Made by a program: the position numbers and the translations under genes. The notes under the pieces are model-generated. The model ran no database searches, was not told the DNA's origin, and saw only the letters and a program-made list of their open reading frames with translations. A stretch of DNA of 47,525 nucleotides from Bacteroidales bacterium (GTDB lineage: Bacteria; Bacteroidota; Bacteroidia; Bacteroidales; UBA932): positions 1 through 47,525 of the forward strand of contig JAFZVU010000083.1 in NCBI GenBank assembly GCA_017617655.1, read 5' to 3'. Shown here piece after piece: positions 34,744-44,238 of this stretch (the stretch's first letter is position 1; each line of letters starts with the position of its first letter).

Positions 34744-34815
34744 TACTCGATAGGAGAATCGAACTCCTATTTAGAGATTGAGAATCTCTTGTCCTAACCG
34801 TTAGACGAATCGAGC
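34744..34815 (-). tRNA. tRNA-Glu (anticodon CTC)
   Basis: Minus strand, 72 nt without CCA. The acceptor stem is GCTCGAT/ATCGAGT with one G-T pair at the end, the D arm GTC-TAACGGTTAG-GAC, the anticodon arm AGAGA-TTCTCAA-TCTCT with anticodon CTC (codon GAG), the T arm AGGAG-TTCGATT-CTCCT, and the discriminator A. CCA is not encoded. GAC-A and the TC at 8-9 match the usual tRNA-Glu layout. It sits directly upstream of gltX, its own synthetase. Confidence 0.95.
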
Positions 34816-34826
34816 GGATTGGAATG

Positions 34827-34834
34827 CAAATATA
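34827..34834 (-). promoter_or_regulatory. Putative -7 box for tRNA-Glu
   Basis: TATATTTG on the minus strand matches TAnnTTTG and ends 11 bp before the tRNA 5' end, the expected distance for a tRNA promoter with a short 5' leader. No exact TTTG -33 at normal spacing. Confidence 0.55.
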
Positions 34835-34878
34835 AAACAATTTTGAGAATTACCAGCCTTTGCGACAATTATTTTGGA

Positions 34879-35622
34879 TTATTGTCTTACGAAGCGGTAG
34901 ACTATACTTCCTATCTGAGGATCCGGAGCTGTAGTAGAAGATGAGAAACGGGAGCGTCTTGCAGCCGCCTCGGCGAATTCCCTCAGCGAAGGGTCGGTGG
35001 CAGAGACGCTTTCGATCACTTCCGCCTTGATCACGCGGCCGCTCTTGTTGACGTATATCTTAACGCTCACATCTCCTCCGCCATAGCCCCTGTATGCCGG
35101 CACGGGCAAGCTCTGGGCCTTGCGGTCTTTCAGGTCGTAAGATATTACAGACGGGCCTGAATATGCGGGAGTGTTGTCTTTCTTGTCGTTGACAGGCTTG
35201 ACATCGGGATCAGCGAAATTTTCTGCATCTTCCGCGTCAAGCTGCTTAGAGCGCTCCGCCGCAGCCTCGATGCTCCTCTGCAGCTGGCGTGCGTCGTCAT
35301 ATACCTGGGCCGGATTGGAATGACGGTCGTCACGCAGGCGTTCATTGGCGTCGACTGCCACGTTGCGGACGTTGCTGTTGGGGTTGGTCCTCGCCATGGC
35401 GATCAGATTGTCCACCTCCTCGCTGACGAGCTGCCTGAGCTCCTCCACCTCTCTCTCCTTCTCCAGCTGCTCCTGCTTGGTAAAATCCAGTACGAAGGTA
35501 TTCTCCTTGCCGATCACCCCGCCGATAGATGCTATCAGAAGGATGATGACCAGAGACAAATGGAAAATCAAGGTAGAATAAAGTCCTACCTTGCTTGTCT
35601 TCTTATGGGCAGGATCAGACAC
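34879..35622 (-). CDS. TonB-like energy transducer
   Basis: A 247-residue bitopic protein. A short basic cytoplasmic N-terminus (HKKTSK) precedes one TM helix (about 14-37). A charged helical periplasmic region rich in Glu/Arg/Gln (about 45-140) likely spans the periplasm, and the C-terminal domain (about 165-247) has the TonB-type pattern VPAYRGYGGGDVSVKIYVNKSGRVIKAEV ... AEAAARRSRFSSS. It differs from classic TonB in having a coiled-coil-like spacer in place of a Pro-rich one. It may pair with the ExbB/ExbD proteins encoded 1.8 kb away. It overlaps udk by 8 nt. Confidence 0.8.
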   Translation of the reverse strand: MSDPAHKKTSKVGLYSTLIFHLSLVIILLIASIGGVIGKENTFVLDFTKQEQLEKEREVEELRQLVSEEVDNLIAMARTNPNSNVRNVAVDANERLRDDRHSNPAQVYDDARQLQRSIEAAAERSKQLDAEDAENFADPDVKPVNDKKDNTPAYSGPSVISYDLKDRKAQSLPVPAYRGYGGGDVSVKIYVNKSGRVIKAEVIESVSATDPSLREFAEAAARRSRFSSSTTAPDPQIGSIVYRFVRQ

Positions 35623-36238
35623 GGTTTACGGGGCCGAGGGCTTTCTCTATCCTGGCCAGCAACATATCGATGGCCACCTGGTTGTGACCTCCCTGAGGGA
35701 TTATGATGTCGGCTTCACGCTTGCTCGGTGCGATGAACTGCAGATACATGGGCTTGACGGTATTGGTATACCTCTCTATCACCCACTCGACATCCTTGCC
35801 GCGTGACGCTATGTCGCGGACGAGGATGCGCATGAAACGGTCGTCGTCGTCGGCATCCACGAAAATCTTTATGTCCATCTGGTCCACCAGCTCCTTGTGG
35901 CAGAAAGCCAGGATGCCTTCGACAATTATCACTTCTGCGGGCTCGACGTGCACTGTCTCAGTCTTGGAACGTCCGCAGGTGATATATGAATAAACAGGCT
36001 GCTCAATGGCTTTGCCGGCACGGATCTGTTTGATGTGGTCGGTCAGCAGGGCAAAATCGATCGCATCGGGATGGTCGAAGTTCATCCTCCTTTTTTCTTC
36101 TTCGGGAAGATCTCCGTTGTCCTTGTAGTATGAATCCTCGGGAATCACGACCACACGGTCGCGGAAAGCTTCCTGGATCCTGCTGACGACTGTAGTCTTG
36201 CCAGAACCGGAACCGCCGGCTATACCAATTATGAGCAT
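35615..36238 (-). CDS. udk: Uridine kinase
   Basis: A 207-residue P-loop kinase that phosphorylates uridine and cytidine in pyrimidine salvage. Walker A is GGSGSGKT (8-15), preceded by the LIIGIAGGSG start typical of Udk. The substrate region NFDHPDAIDFALLTDHI and the Walker B-like VIIVEGILAFCHKEL are present, as is the conserved RDIASRGKDVEWVIERY block that separates Udk from phosphoribulokinase. It lies 11 bp after asnS and overlaps the TonB-like gene. Confidence 0.95.
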   Translation of the reverse strand: MLIIGIAGGSGSGKTTVVSRIQEAFRDRVVVIPEDSYYKDNGDLPEEEKRRMNFDHPDAIDFALLTDHIKQIRAGKAIEQPVYSYITCGRSKTETVHVEPAEVIIVEGILAFCHKELVDQMDIKIFVDADDDDRFMRILVRDIASRGKDVEWVIERYTNTVKPMYLQFIAPSKREADIIIPQGGHNQVAIDMLLARIEKALGPVNRV

Positions 36239-36249
36239 ATCGTTATAAT

Positions 36250-37644
36250 TTAAAATTCAGCGTTCTTAGGGGTGCGCGGGAACGGGATCACGTCGCGGAT
36301 GTTGGTCATTCCCGTCACGAACATGAGCAGTCTCTCAAATCCAAGGCCAAAACCGCTGTGAGGCGCTGTACCGAAGCGGCGGGTGTCGAGATACCACCAC
36401 AGGTTGCGGGTGTCCATCTTGCGGTCGGCGATTACCTTCTCGAGCTTCTCGAGAGATTCCTCACGCTGCGAACCTCCGATTATCTCGCCGATCTTCGGGA
36501 AGAGGACGTCCATGGCGCGGACGGTCTTGCCGTCGTCGTTCATCTTCATGTAGAAGGCTTTGATCTCCTTCGGATAGTCGGTGAGGATAACCGGCTTGCG
36601 GAAATGCTGCTCTACGAGATACCTCTCGTGCTCGCTCTGGAGGTCTATGCCCCAGCCTACCGGATATTCGAACTTGACGCCCTTGTTGGCCACGGCGTCT
36701 TCGAGGATCTTGATACCTTCGGTATAGGTCAGCCTTACGAAGCTGTCCTTGAGGACGCCCTGCAGACGTGCGATAAGCTCCTTGTCGAACATGTCGTTGA
36801 GGAACTTGATGTCGTCGGCGCAGTTGTCAAGAGCGTAGCGGACGCAGTGTTTGATGAACTCCTCTGCGAGGTCCATGTTGTCCTTGATGTCGTAGAATGC
36901 CATCTCAGGCTCGATCATCCAGAACTCTGCCAGGTGCCTCGGGGTATTTGAATTCTCAGCACGGAAAGTCGGGCCGAAGGTGTATATATCGCCGAGAGCC
37001 ATGGCTCCGAGCTCACCCTCCAGCTGTCCGCTCACGGTGAGGGAAGTCTGGCGTCCGAAGAAATCTGATGAGAAATCCACCTTTCCGTCTTCGGTCTTGG
37101 GCACATTGTCCAGGTCGAGAGTAGTCACCTGGAACATAGCGCCTGCACCTTCCGCATCACTGGCAGTGATGAGCGGGGTGTGCAGATAGCAGAAGCCCTT
37201 GCTGTTGAAGAAATCGTGGATGGCGAAAGCCATTGCGTGGCGGATTCTCAGCACGGCGCCGAAAGTGTTGGTGCGGGGGCGCAGGTGGGCTATCTCACGG
37301 AGGAATTCCATGCTGTGGCCTTTCTTCTGGAGAGGATAGGTGGCGTCGGCAGTGCCGTAGACCTCGATTTCGTCAGCCTGGATCTCTACTGCCTGTCCGC
37401 TGCCCATCGAAGCCACCAGACGGCCTTTGACAGCTATGCAGGCGCCGGTGCCGATCTGCTTCATCAGCTCTTCGTCAAACTTAACGGCGTCGCAGACTAT
37501 CTGTATGTTGTTTATGGTCGATCCATCGTTGAGAGCGATGAACGATACGTTCTTGTTTCCTCTTTTTGTCCTTACCCAACCCTTGGCAAGCACATCGCAG
37601 CCGGGTTCCAGTGCAAGGAGTTCCTTAACCTTCAATCTTTTCAT
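36250..37644 (-). CDS. asnS: Asparaginyl-tRNA synthetase
   Basis: A 464-residue class IIb synthetase. The ATG at 37644 ([10 protein letters not shown]) is chosen; upstream in-frame codons overlap infB. The N-terminal OB fold (about 15-105, [25 protein letters not shown]) binds the anticodon. Motif 2 is in [22 protein letters not shown] and motif 3 in [15 protein letters not shown] with the terminal [14 protein letters not shown] and the lack of a long insertion mark AsnRS rather than AspRS, so the organism can charge tRNA-Asn directly. It is 10 bp after infB. Confidence 0.95.
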   Translation of the reverse strand: MKRLKVKELLALEPGCDVLAKGWVRTKRGNKNVSFIALNDGSTINNIQIVCDAVKFDEELMKQIGTGACIAVKGRLVASMGSGQAVEIQADEIEVYGTADATYPLQKKGHSMEFLREIAHLRPRTNTFGAVLRIRHAMAFAIHDFFNSKGFCYLHTPLITASDAEGAGAMFQVTTLDLDNVPKTEDGKVDFSSDFFGRQTSLTVSGQLEGELGAMALGDIYTFGPTFRAENSNTPRHLAEFWMIEPEMAFYDIKDNMDLAEEFIKHCVRYALDNCADDIKFLNDMFDKELIARLQGVLKDSFVRLTYTEGIKILEDAVANKGVKFEYPVGWGIDLQSEHERYLVEQHFRKPVILTDYPKEIKAFYMKMNDDGKTVRAMDVLFPKIGEIIGGSQREESLEKLEKVIADRKMDTRNLWWYLDTRRFGTAPHSGFGLGFERLLMFVTGMTNIRDVIPFPRTPKNAEF

Positions 37645-37654
37645 CTTAGTATTA

Positions 37655-40402
37655 TTACAGTTTTCTCTTGACCTCGACGATTGTGTATGACTCAATCATG
37701 TCGCCGATCTTGATGTCGTTGTATCCTTCTATGTTGAGACCGCAGTCAAATCCTGAGGCCACTTCCTTGACGTCATCCTTGAAGCGCTTGAGCGATCCGA
37801 GGACGCCGGTATAGACCACGATACCGTCCCTGATGACGCGTACCTTGGCGGCACGTACCAGCTTGCCGTCGCGGACCATACATCCTGCGATGGTGCCGAC
37901 CTTCGAGATCTTGAAGGTCTCGAGAACCTCGGCGGTAGCAGTAATCTCTTCTTTCTCCTCAGGAGCAAGCATACCCTCGATACCATCCTTGACTTCGTTG
38001 ATGGCGTCGTAGATTACTGAGTAGAGACGGATCTCGATGCCTTCCTTCTCGGCCATCTTGCGGGCGTTGGCGCTAGGACGCACCTGGAAACCGATGATGA
38101 TGGCGTTGGAAGCGGCGGCCAGCAGCACGTCGCTCTCGGAGATTGCGCCGACTGCACGGTGGATTACGTTCACCTTGACCTCCTCGGTAGACAGTTTGAT
38201 GAGAGAGTCGGTGAGGGCTTCGATAGAACCGTCCACATCGGCCTTGAGCACGATGTTGAGCTCCTTGAAGTTTCCGATCGCGATACGGCGGCCGATTTCC
38301 TCGAGGGTGATGTGCTGGGTAGTCTTGATGCCCTGGATGCGGATGAGCTGCTCGCGCTTGTTTGCGATGTCCTTGGCCTCTTTCTCGTCGTCCAGCACGT
38401 TGAAGTTGTCACCTGCGGTGGGAGCGCCGTTAAGACCGAGCACTGACACAGGTGTAGAAGGACCTGCGGCGTCGATCTTCTGTCCCCTTTCGTTGAACAT
38501 TGCCTTTACCTTGCCGGAATAGCAACCGCTGAGCATCACGTCGCCCACATGCAGCGTACCTCCCTGGACCATTATGGTCGCAAGATAACCGCGGCCCTTG
38601 TCAAGAGACGACTCGATGACGCTTCCGACGGCATTCTTGTTCGGATTGGCCTTGAGTTCGAGCATATCGGCCTCGAGCAGCACCTTGTCGAGCAGCTTGT
38701 CGACGTTGATACCTTTCTTGGCAGATATTTCCTGGCACTGGTACTTGCCGCCCCAGTCCTCCACGAGGATGTTCATGCCGGCAAGCTGTTCCTTTATCTT
38801 CTCGGGGTTTGCGCCCGGTTTGTCAATCTTGTTGATGGCGAACACCATCGGCACGCCTGCGGCCTGCGCGTGGTTGATGGCCTCGATTGTCTGAGGCATC
38901 ACGGCGTCGTCGGCAGCCACGATGATGATGGCGATGTCGGTGATCTTGGCGCCGCGGGCACGCATGGCGGTGAAGGCTTCGTGACCCGGGGTGTCGAGGA
39001 AGGTGATATGGCGGCCGTCAGGAAGCTCCACGTTGTAGGCGCCGATGTGCTGGGTGATACCGCCCGCCTCACCGGCGATTACGTTGGTCTTGCGGATGTA
39101 GTCCAGCAGAGACGTCTTACCATGGTCGACGTGACCCATGACAGTGATTATAGGCGGACGTTCCACAAGCTGTTCGGGTTTGTCTTCTTCCTGTGCTATG
39201 CTGCCCTGGGTGTCGGCATCCACGAATTCGATCTTGTAACCAAACTCCTCTGCCACGAGCACGAGGGCCTCGGCGTCGAGACGCTGGTTGATGGACACCA
39301 TAAGTCCGAGGTTCATGCAGGCTTCGATTACCTTGGTCACCGGAGTGTTGTTCATGAGGATCGCCAGGTCGTTGACGGTCACGAACTCGGTAACCTTGAG
39401 GATATTGCTCGAAGCCATCTCCATACGGTGCTCTTCTTCCATCTTCTGCTCGAACATGTCGCGCTTCTCACGACGGTGCTTGGCACCCTTGGTCTTACCC
39501 TTGCCCTCGGTCATGCGGGCGTAGGTCTCTTTGATCTGTTTCTGGATCTCTTCCTCGTCGAGTTCGGCTTTCACGAACTTGAAGGAATCTTTGCTGCGGC
39601 CGCGGCCGGCGTTCGCACCGCGACGTCCGCCCTGGTTGCCGCCACCGTTGCCACTCTGGCTGTTTACATCAACCTTGTTGGCTCCGCTCTTGTGGATACG
39701 CTCGCGTTTGCCCTTGTTGTTGCGGCCTTTGTCCTTACCCTGCTGGTCATGCTGCTGAGCTTCCTTATCCTGCTTCTGAGAAGGCTTCTTCTCGAACTTG
39801 CTCAGGTCTATGGTACCGCTGATCTTGGGGCCCTGGAGCTTCTCGACCTTGGTCTCGATATATTCGGGAGCCGCGGGCTTGGGAGTTTCGACAGGCTTGG
39901 GAGCCTCGACGGCCGCTGCCGGCTGAGGTTTCTCCTCAGTTTTCTCTTCAACTTTCTCGGGAGCTTTGGGGGCAGCCGGCTTTTCAAGGTCTATCTTTCC
40001 TATCACCTTGATGTCAGGACGGTCAGAAGGGACGTTGACGGGAGTTTCGCTCTCTTCCACCTTGGCGACAGGCTCAGGCTTCTTGACTTTCGGCTTGTCC
40101 GCGAGGACATTGGTCTTGATGATAATTTCCTTCTCGGGCTCGGCTTCTTCGGCGTTCGCACGGCTGTGTTCCACCTTGTCGGTGATTTCCTTCACAGTGA
40201 TAGCCACCTTGCGAGACTGCTCCTTTATGAGCTGTTCTTTGCTGAACTCTTTCTCGACAAGGGCAAAAGCCTCGGCGCTGATCTTGGCACCGGGGTTCGC
40301 CTCAACCTCTACCCCTTTCTTCTTCAAAAACTCAACAAGGGTCCCCAGACCGATGTTGAAGTCCTTCATTATCTTGCTAATTCGTATCGTACCTTCTGAC
40401 AT
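37655..40402 (-). CDS. infB: Translation initiation factor IF-2
   Basis: A 915-residue GTPase that brings initiator tRNA to the 30S subunit. A first IF2_N domain (about 1-55, [20 protein letters not shown]) is followed by a long, low-complexity region rich in Lys, Glu, Pro, Ala, Gln and Gly to about 325. A second IF2_N-like part (about 333-393) precedes the G domain with G1 GHVDHGKT at 423-430, DTPGHEAF and NKID. Domains II-IV continue to the end, finishing [23 protein letters not shown]. Length and layout are those of Bacteroidota IF-2. It lies between nusA (31 bp) and asnS. Confidence 0.96.
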   Translation of the reverse strand: MSEGTIRISKIMKDFNIGLGTLVEFLKKKGVEVEANPGAKISAEAFALVEKEFSKEQLIKEQSRKVAITVKEITDKVEHSRANAEEAEPEKEIIIKTNVLADKPKVKKPEPVAKVEESETPVNVPSDRPDIKVIGKIDLEKPAAPKAPEKVEEKTEEKPQPAAAVEAPKPVETPKPAAPEYIETKVEKLQGPKISGTIDLSKFEKKPSQKQDKEAQQHDQQGKDKGRNNKGKRERIHKSGANKVDVNSQSGNGGGNQGGRRGANAGRGRSKDSFKFVKAELDEEEIQKQIKETYARMTEGKGKTKGAKHRREKRDMFEQKMEEEHRMEMASSNILKVTEFVTVNDLAILMNNTPVTKVIEACMNLGLMVSINQRLDAEALVLVAEEFGYKIEFVDADTQGSIAQEEDKPEQLVERPPIITVMGHVDHGKTSLLDYIRKTNVIAGEAGGITQHIGAYNVELPDGRHITFLDTPGHEAFTAMRARGAKITDIAIIIVAADDAVMPQTIEAINHAQAAGVPMVFAINKIDKPGANPEKIKEQLAGMNILVEDWGGKYQCQEISAKKGINVDKLLDKVLLEADMLELKANPNKNAVGSVIESSLDKGRGYLATIMVQGGTLHVGDVMLSGCYSGKVKAMFNERGQKIDAAGPSTPVSVLGLNGAPTAGDNFNVLDDEKEAKDIANKREQLIRIQGIKTTQHITLEEIGRRIAIGNFKELNIVLKADVDGSIEALTDSLIKLSTEEVKVNVIHRAVGAISESDVLLAAASNAIIIGFQVRPSANARKMAEKEGIEIRLYSVIYDAINEVKDGIEGMLAPEEKEEITATAEVLETFKISKVGTIAGCMVRDGKLVRAAKVRVIRDGIVVYTGVLGSLKRFKDDVKEVASGFDCGLNIEGYNDIKIGDMIESYTIVEVKRKL

Positions 40403-40433
40403 ATATTGATTATCTCCCGTATTGTTGTTTTAA

Positions 40434-41678
40434 TTAGTCTTCAAATTCTGCCCTGAGGATCTTCTGAACATCCTCGACAGTTTCCTCTTCCAGGTCGCTG
40501 CGGCGTGCGATCTCGTCAACCGGCAGGGCAAGCACGCTCTTGGCGGTATCCAGACCGATGCTCTTGAGCTGGTCGATTATCCACTGCTCGATCTCGTCGC
40601 TGAATTCCTCGAGCATTACGTCTTCCTCGTCAACCTGCTCGTTCTCGTCAACCTCGCGGTAAGCCTCGATGTCGTAATCTGCAAGCATGCCGGCCAGCTT
40701 GATGTTGCTGCCGCCCTTGCCGATAGCCAGGGAAACCTCAGAGGGTTTGAGATATACGTTCACGCTCTTGTTGGCCTCGTTGAACTCCATAGAAGAGATT
40801 TTGGCGGGGCTGAGGGCGCGCTGGATGAGCAGCTGCTTGTTGGAAGTCCAGTTGATGATGTCGATGTTCTCGTTACGGAGCTCGCGGACGATGCCGTGGA
40901 TACGCGAACCCTTTACACCTACGCAGGCTCCTACGGGATCGATGCGCTCGTCGTATGACTCGACTGCCACCTTGGCCCTCTCACCGGGGATGCGGACTAC
41001 CTTCTTGATTGTGATCAGTCCGTCGAAGATCTCGGGAACTTCCTGCTCGAACAGTCTTTCGAGGAAGATCGGGGCTGTGCGGGACAGGGTGATTACAGGA
41101 GTGTTGTTGCGCATCTCCACGCTGATGATGACGGCCTTCACGGTCTCACCCTTGCGGAAATGGTCAGTGGGAATCTGCTCGGTCTTGGGGAGAACCAGCT
41201 CGTTGCCATTCTCGTCCATCACGAGGACTTCTTTCTTCCATGACTGATAAACTTCGCCGACTATCACTTCACCCACGCGGTCGCGGTAATTGTTGTAGAG
41301 ATTGGCCTTCTCGATGTCCATGATGCGGCCTGACAGATTCTGGCGCAGGTTGAGGATGCCGCTGCGGCCGAAGCTTGACAGCTCCACCTTCTCGGTGTAA
41401 TCCTCGCCAACCTCGTATGAATCGTCGATAGCCCTCACTTCCTCGAGAGAAATCTCGGTTGCAGGGTTTTCTACGGTCTCAACTACCTGACGGGTCCTCC
41501 AGATCTCGAAGTCTCCCTTGTCGATGTTGATGATGATGTCGAAATTGGCATCTTCTCCGTACATCTTCTCCAGCTGGGTGCGGAAGACATCCTCCAGCAC
41601 GCTCATCATGGTGGGGCGGTCGATGCTCTTGAGTTCTTTAAATTCAGCAAATGTGCTGATAAGGTTCAAACCTTCCAT
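40434..41678 (-). CDS. nusA: Transcription termination/antitermination factor NusA
   Basis: A 414-residue RNA polymerase-binding factor. The N-terminal domain (about 1-130) with DRPTMMSVLEDVFRTQLEKMYG is followed by S1 (about 135-200, IVGEVYQSWKKEVLVM), then KH1 (TIKKVVRIPGERAKVAVESYDERIDPVGACVGVKGSRI) and KH2 (KPSEVSLAIGKGGSNIKLA). The C-terminal acidic tail and helix-hairpin-helix-like end (DLEEETVEDVQKILRAEF) are shorter than the E. coli AR repeats. It lies 19 bp after rimP and before infB, the universal order. Confidence 0.96.
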   Translation of the reverse strand: MEGLNLISTFAEFKELKSIDRPTMMSVLEDVFRTQLEKMYGEDANFDIIINIDKGDFEIWRTRQVVETVENPATEISLEEVRAIDDSYEVGEDYTEKVELSSFGRSGILNLRQNLSGRIMDIEKANLYNNYRDRVGEVIVGEVYQSWKKEVLVMDENGNELVLPKTEQIPTDHFRKGETVKAVIISVEMRNNTPVITLSRTAPIFLERLFEQEVPEIFDGLITIKKVVRIPGERAKVAVESYDERIDPVGACVGVKGSRIHGIVRELRNENIDIINWTSNKQLLIQRALSPAKISSMEFNEANKSVNVYLKPSEVSLAIGKGGSNIKLAGMLADYDIEAYREVDENEQVDEEDVMLEEFSDEIEQWIIDQLKSIGLDTAKSVLALPVDEIARRSDLEEETVEDVQKILRAEFED

Positions 41679-41697
41679 GTCTTTCTATTATCTATTT

Positions 41698-42165
41698 TTA
41701 AAATTTTATTACAGCTTTGGCCGACTTGATGTCGGTGTACTTCAAGGTCTCGCGGACGCTCTGGCGCACTTTCTTTTTCTGTCCCTCGACCTGCACGAGC
41801 TTCTCGTACGAAATCTCGAACTCATCTTCGCCGGCGCTTTCCAGAGTCGCTTTCTGACGGTGGCCGTCGCGGTAAGTCACCTCGATCTGGCTGCCCACGA
41901 CCTTGCGGTACTGCCTCGGAAGCTTGAAAGGAGCCGTCAGTCCGGCGCTGCCTACGGTCAGCGAGAAATCCTCCACGTCGCGGTCGAGCCTTTCCTCGAT
42001 ATAGCGGCTCATCTCCACGCAGTCGTCAAGGGTGACGTCGCGGTTGTCAGACTCAATTGTGATGTCGATGTCGTTGTCTGCCGAAATCTTTATGCCGACG
42101 ACGAAGAGGTCTTTCCCTTCCACATAGCCGGCAGCGGCCTTTTCAAGTTCTTCTTTCTGTTTCAT
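41698..42165 (-). CDS. rimP: Ribosome maturation factor RimP
   Basis: A 155-residue protein that assists 30S assembly. The N-terminal domain (about 1-80, VVGIKISADNDIDITIESDNRDVTLDDCVEMSRYIEERL) and the C-terminal SH3-like domain (about 85-155, LTAPFKLPRQYRKVVGSQIEVTY) match the family. It is the first gene of the rimP-nusA-infB-asnS-udk-tonB-like run. A full promoter and a leader made almost entirely of one hairpin with a T-run lie directly upstream. Confidence 0.94.
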   Translation of the reverse strand: MKQKEELEKAAAGYVEGKDLFVVGIKISADNDIDITIESDNRDVTLDDCVEMSRYIEERLDRDVEDFSLTVGSAGLTAPFKLPRQYRKVVGSQIEVTYRDGHRQKATLESAGEDEFEISYEKLVQVEGQKKKVRQSVRETLKYTDIKSAKAVIKF

Positions 42166-42170
42166 ATAAC

Positions 42171-42197
42171 AAAAAGAGAGGACTTTGCGGTCCCCTC
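42171..42197 (-). promoter_or_regulatory. Leader hairpin with T-run before rimP, possible attenuator
   Basis: On the minus strand GAGGGGAC (42197-42190) pairs with GTCCTCTC (42183-42176; 8 bp including one G-T) around a 6-nt loop CGCAAA, followed at once by five T. The T-run ends 5 bp before the rimP ATG, so almost the whole predicted leader is this terminator-like structure. Confidence 0.6.
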
Positions 42198-42207
42198 AAA
42201 TCGAGCG

Positions 42208-42238
42208 CAAATATAGATATTCTGGGCTATATATCAAA
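42208..42238 (-). promoter_or_regulatory. Promoter of the rimP-nusA-infB operon
   Basis: On the minus strand TTTG (42238-42235) and TATATTTG (42215-42208) are separated by 19 bp, a full match to the Bacteroidota promoter. The predicted start near 42204 gives a leader of about 39 nt. Confidence 0.75.
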
Positions 42239-42316
42239 TTTTTATTACTGTTTATTCAGTAAAAAGGGTTTTCTTTGCATAATATTTGAGAGCAACGGAC
42301 TGCCATTTTAGAAACC

Positions 42317-43327
42317 ATGGAAATCACAGCGCGGGAAATAGCACAGAAACTGAACGGCGAGATAGCCGGCGATCCTGACGTCAGGATTACCGCTCCCGCC
42401 CGTATCGAGTACGGCAAACCCGGGAACATCTGTTTCTTCGCCAACCCGAAATATGAGCACTACGTCTACACCACGAAGGCTTCTGCCATACTGGTGAACC
42501 GGTCTTTCGTGCCCGCGCAGCCAGTTCCCGCTACACTGATAAAGGTGGACGACGCATACCAGGCAGTTGCAACGCTGCTGGAATGGTTCCAGGCCATGAA
42601 GAAAAGCCGCCGCAAAGCTTGTTTCCTTTCCCGCCTCTTCCCCCGCTACCGCATCGGCAGGGGCACCCGCATCGGCAAGGGCACATGGATAGGCGATTAT
42701 GCTACGATAGGTTCAGGCTGCCGCATCGGGGCCGGCTGCACCATCCACCCCAACGTGTCGATTGCTGACAACGTGACCATCGGAGACAACACGGTGCTGT
42801 ATGCCGGCGCCAGGATTTACAGCGACTGTGTCATCGGCAGCAGTTGCATCCTGCACTCCAACTGCGTCATTGGCAGCGACGGTTTCGGCTTCGCCCCTCA
42901 GGAAGACGGCAGCTACAAGAAGATACCCCAGACAGGCAACGTGGTGATTGAGGATGACGTGGAGATCGGGGCCGGGACTACAGTCGACCGTGCCACCATG
43001 GGCTCTACCATAATCCACACCGGCGTCAAGCTCGACAATCTGTGCCAGATTGCGCACAATGTCGAGGTCGGCGCGCACACCGTCATGGCGGCCGAGAGCG
43101 GAGCGGCAGGCAGCGCCAAGATCGGCGAATACTGCACCTTCGGGGGCAAGACCATGGTGGTCGGCCACATCTCTGTCGCAGACCACACCACGCTGGCAGC
43201 GGACAGCGTCATAACCAAGACAATACGCAAGAGCGGCCAGACCCTGATGGGTTATCCCGCTATGGACGCCAATCTTTATAAAAAGGCATTAGTCAGATTC
43301 AGGCAGAGCGCACAGGAGGAAGAATGA
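42317..43327 (+). CDS. lpxD: UDP-3-O-(3-hydroxyacyl)glucosamine N-acyltransferase LpxD
   Basis: A 336-residue hexapeptide-repeat acyltransferase that adds the second 3-hydroxyacyl chain in lipid A synthesis. The N-terminal uridine-binding domain (about 1-100, with [20 protein letters not shown]) is followed by a left-handed beta helix (about 105-295) and a C-terminal helix. The catalytic His is in [18 protein letters not shown], as in E. coli LpxD. The ATG is 151 bp from rimP on the other strand; only an imperfect -7 box (near 42280) is visible. It overlaps lpxC by 4 nt. Confidence 0.95.
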   Translation: MEITAREIAQKLNGEIAGDPDVRITAPARIEYGKPGNICFFANPKYEHYVYTTKASAILVNRSFVPAQPVPATLIKVDDAYQAVATLLEWFQAMKKSRRKACFLSRLFPRYRIGRGTRIGKGTWIGDYATIGSGCRIGAGCTIHPNVSIADNVTIGDNTVLYAGARIYSDCVIGSSCILHSNCVIGSDGFGFAPQEDGSYKKIPQTGNVVIEDDVEIGAGTTVDRATMGSTIIHTGVKLDNLCQIAHNVEVGAHTVMAAESGAAGSAKIGEYCTFGGKTMVVGHISVADHTTLAADSVITKTIRKSGQTLMGYPAMDANLYKKALVRFRQSAQEEE

Positions 43328-44238
43328 GACAGCACACCCTGAAAAGAAGTTACGAATTCAAAGGGAAGGGCCTTCACACCGGGGCTCCTGTCTGCATGAC
43401 CATTTCTCCCGCCCCCGACGACCACGGCATCCGCTTCCGCCGCATCGACCTTGGCGGCGGCGCCGTCGTCAGAGCCATTGCGTCCAACGTGGCTGACGTA
43501 TCTTTCAACACCTCGCTGGAAGAGAACGGAGTCAAAGTGCTGCTGGTAGAGCATGTCCTTTCGGCGCTGGCCGGCATGGGTGTCGACAATGCCCTCATAG
43601 AGCTTGACAACGTCGAAGTCCCGGTGCTTGATGGCAGTGCAAGGCCTTACGTCGAGGCAATATGCACCGACGGCCTGCAGGAGCAGACGGGCGAAAGGCG
43701 TTTCTTCGAGATCAAAGAGGCCTTTACCTGGCAGGACGACCGCTCTGACGCATGGGTCAGGGTCGAGCCCTGCGACCACTTCGAGGCCCGGCTTACCATC
43801 GACTTCGACTCGCCGGTGGTAGGAGTCCAGACCTGCGACTTCGGCCCTTCTGTCGATTACGCCTCGCAGATAGCTCCGTGCCGTACCTTCTGCTTCTTCA
43901 GCCAGCTGGAGCAGCTTGCAGCGGCAGGGCTTGTAAAGGGTGGCGACATGGACAATGCCATAGTCATAGTCGACCGCGATGCAGACGCCGCCTCGGTGGA
44001 GCGCGTGGCCAGGCTGTTCAACGCTCCCGGCGTCGAGGTTCGCCAGGGATATCTCAGCAATGTCGACCTGCATTTTGACAACGAATGCGCAAGGCACAAG
44101 ATGCTCGACCTCATCGGCGATTTCTCGCTCGTCGGAGCTCCTCTGAAGGGCAGGATTACCGCAATGAAGACCGGCCACCGCATCAACACTGCTGTAGCCA
44201 GATTTATTTTGAAACAATTCACACAGGAACCATCATAA
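43324..44238 (+). CDS. lpxC: UDP-3-O-acyl-N-acetylglucosamine deacetylase LpxC (not fused to FabZ)
   Basis: A 304-residue zinc deacetylase, the committed step of lipid A synthesis. Zinc ligands and active-site residues are visible: the first His in [12 protein letters not shown], the His and Asp in [12 protein letters not shown], and the late catalytic His in [13 protein letters not shown]. The length equals that of stand-alone proteobacterial LpxC. In many Bacteroidota the protein continues into a FabZ dehydratase (total about 460 residues); here it stops just after the LpxC fold, and lpxA begins at once (TAATG). No fabZ gene is seen in the window. Confidence 0.94.
   Translation: MRQHTLKRSYEFKGKGLHTGAPVCMTISPAPDDHGIRFRRIDLGGGAVVRAIASNVADVSFNTSLEENGVKVLLVEHVLSALAGMGVDNALIELDNVEVPVLDGSARPYVEAICTDGLQEQTGERRFFEIKEAFTWQDDRSDAWVRVEPCDHFEARLTIDFDSPVVGVQTCDFGPSVDYASQIAPCRTFCFFSQLEQLAAAGLVKGGDMDNAIVIVDRDADAASVERVARLFNAPGVEVRQGYLSNVDLHFDNECARHKMLDLIGDFSLVGAPLKGRITAMKTGHRINTAVARFILKQFTQEPS

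Noticed and set aside
42281..42288. AATATTTG as lpxD -7 box
   Set aside because: One mismatch at a fixed position and no -33 box; kept only as a remark under lpxD.
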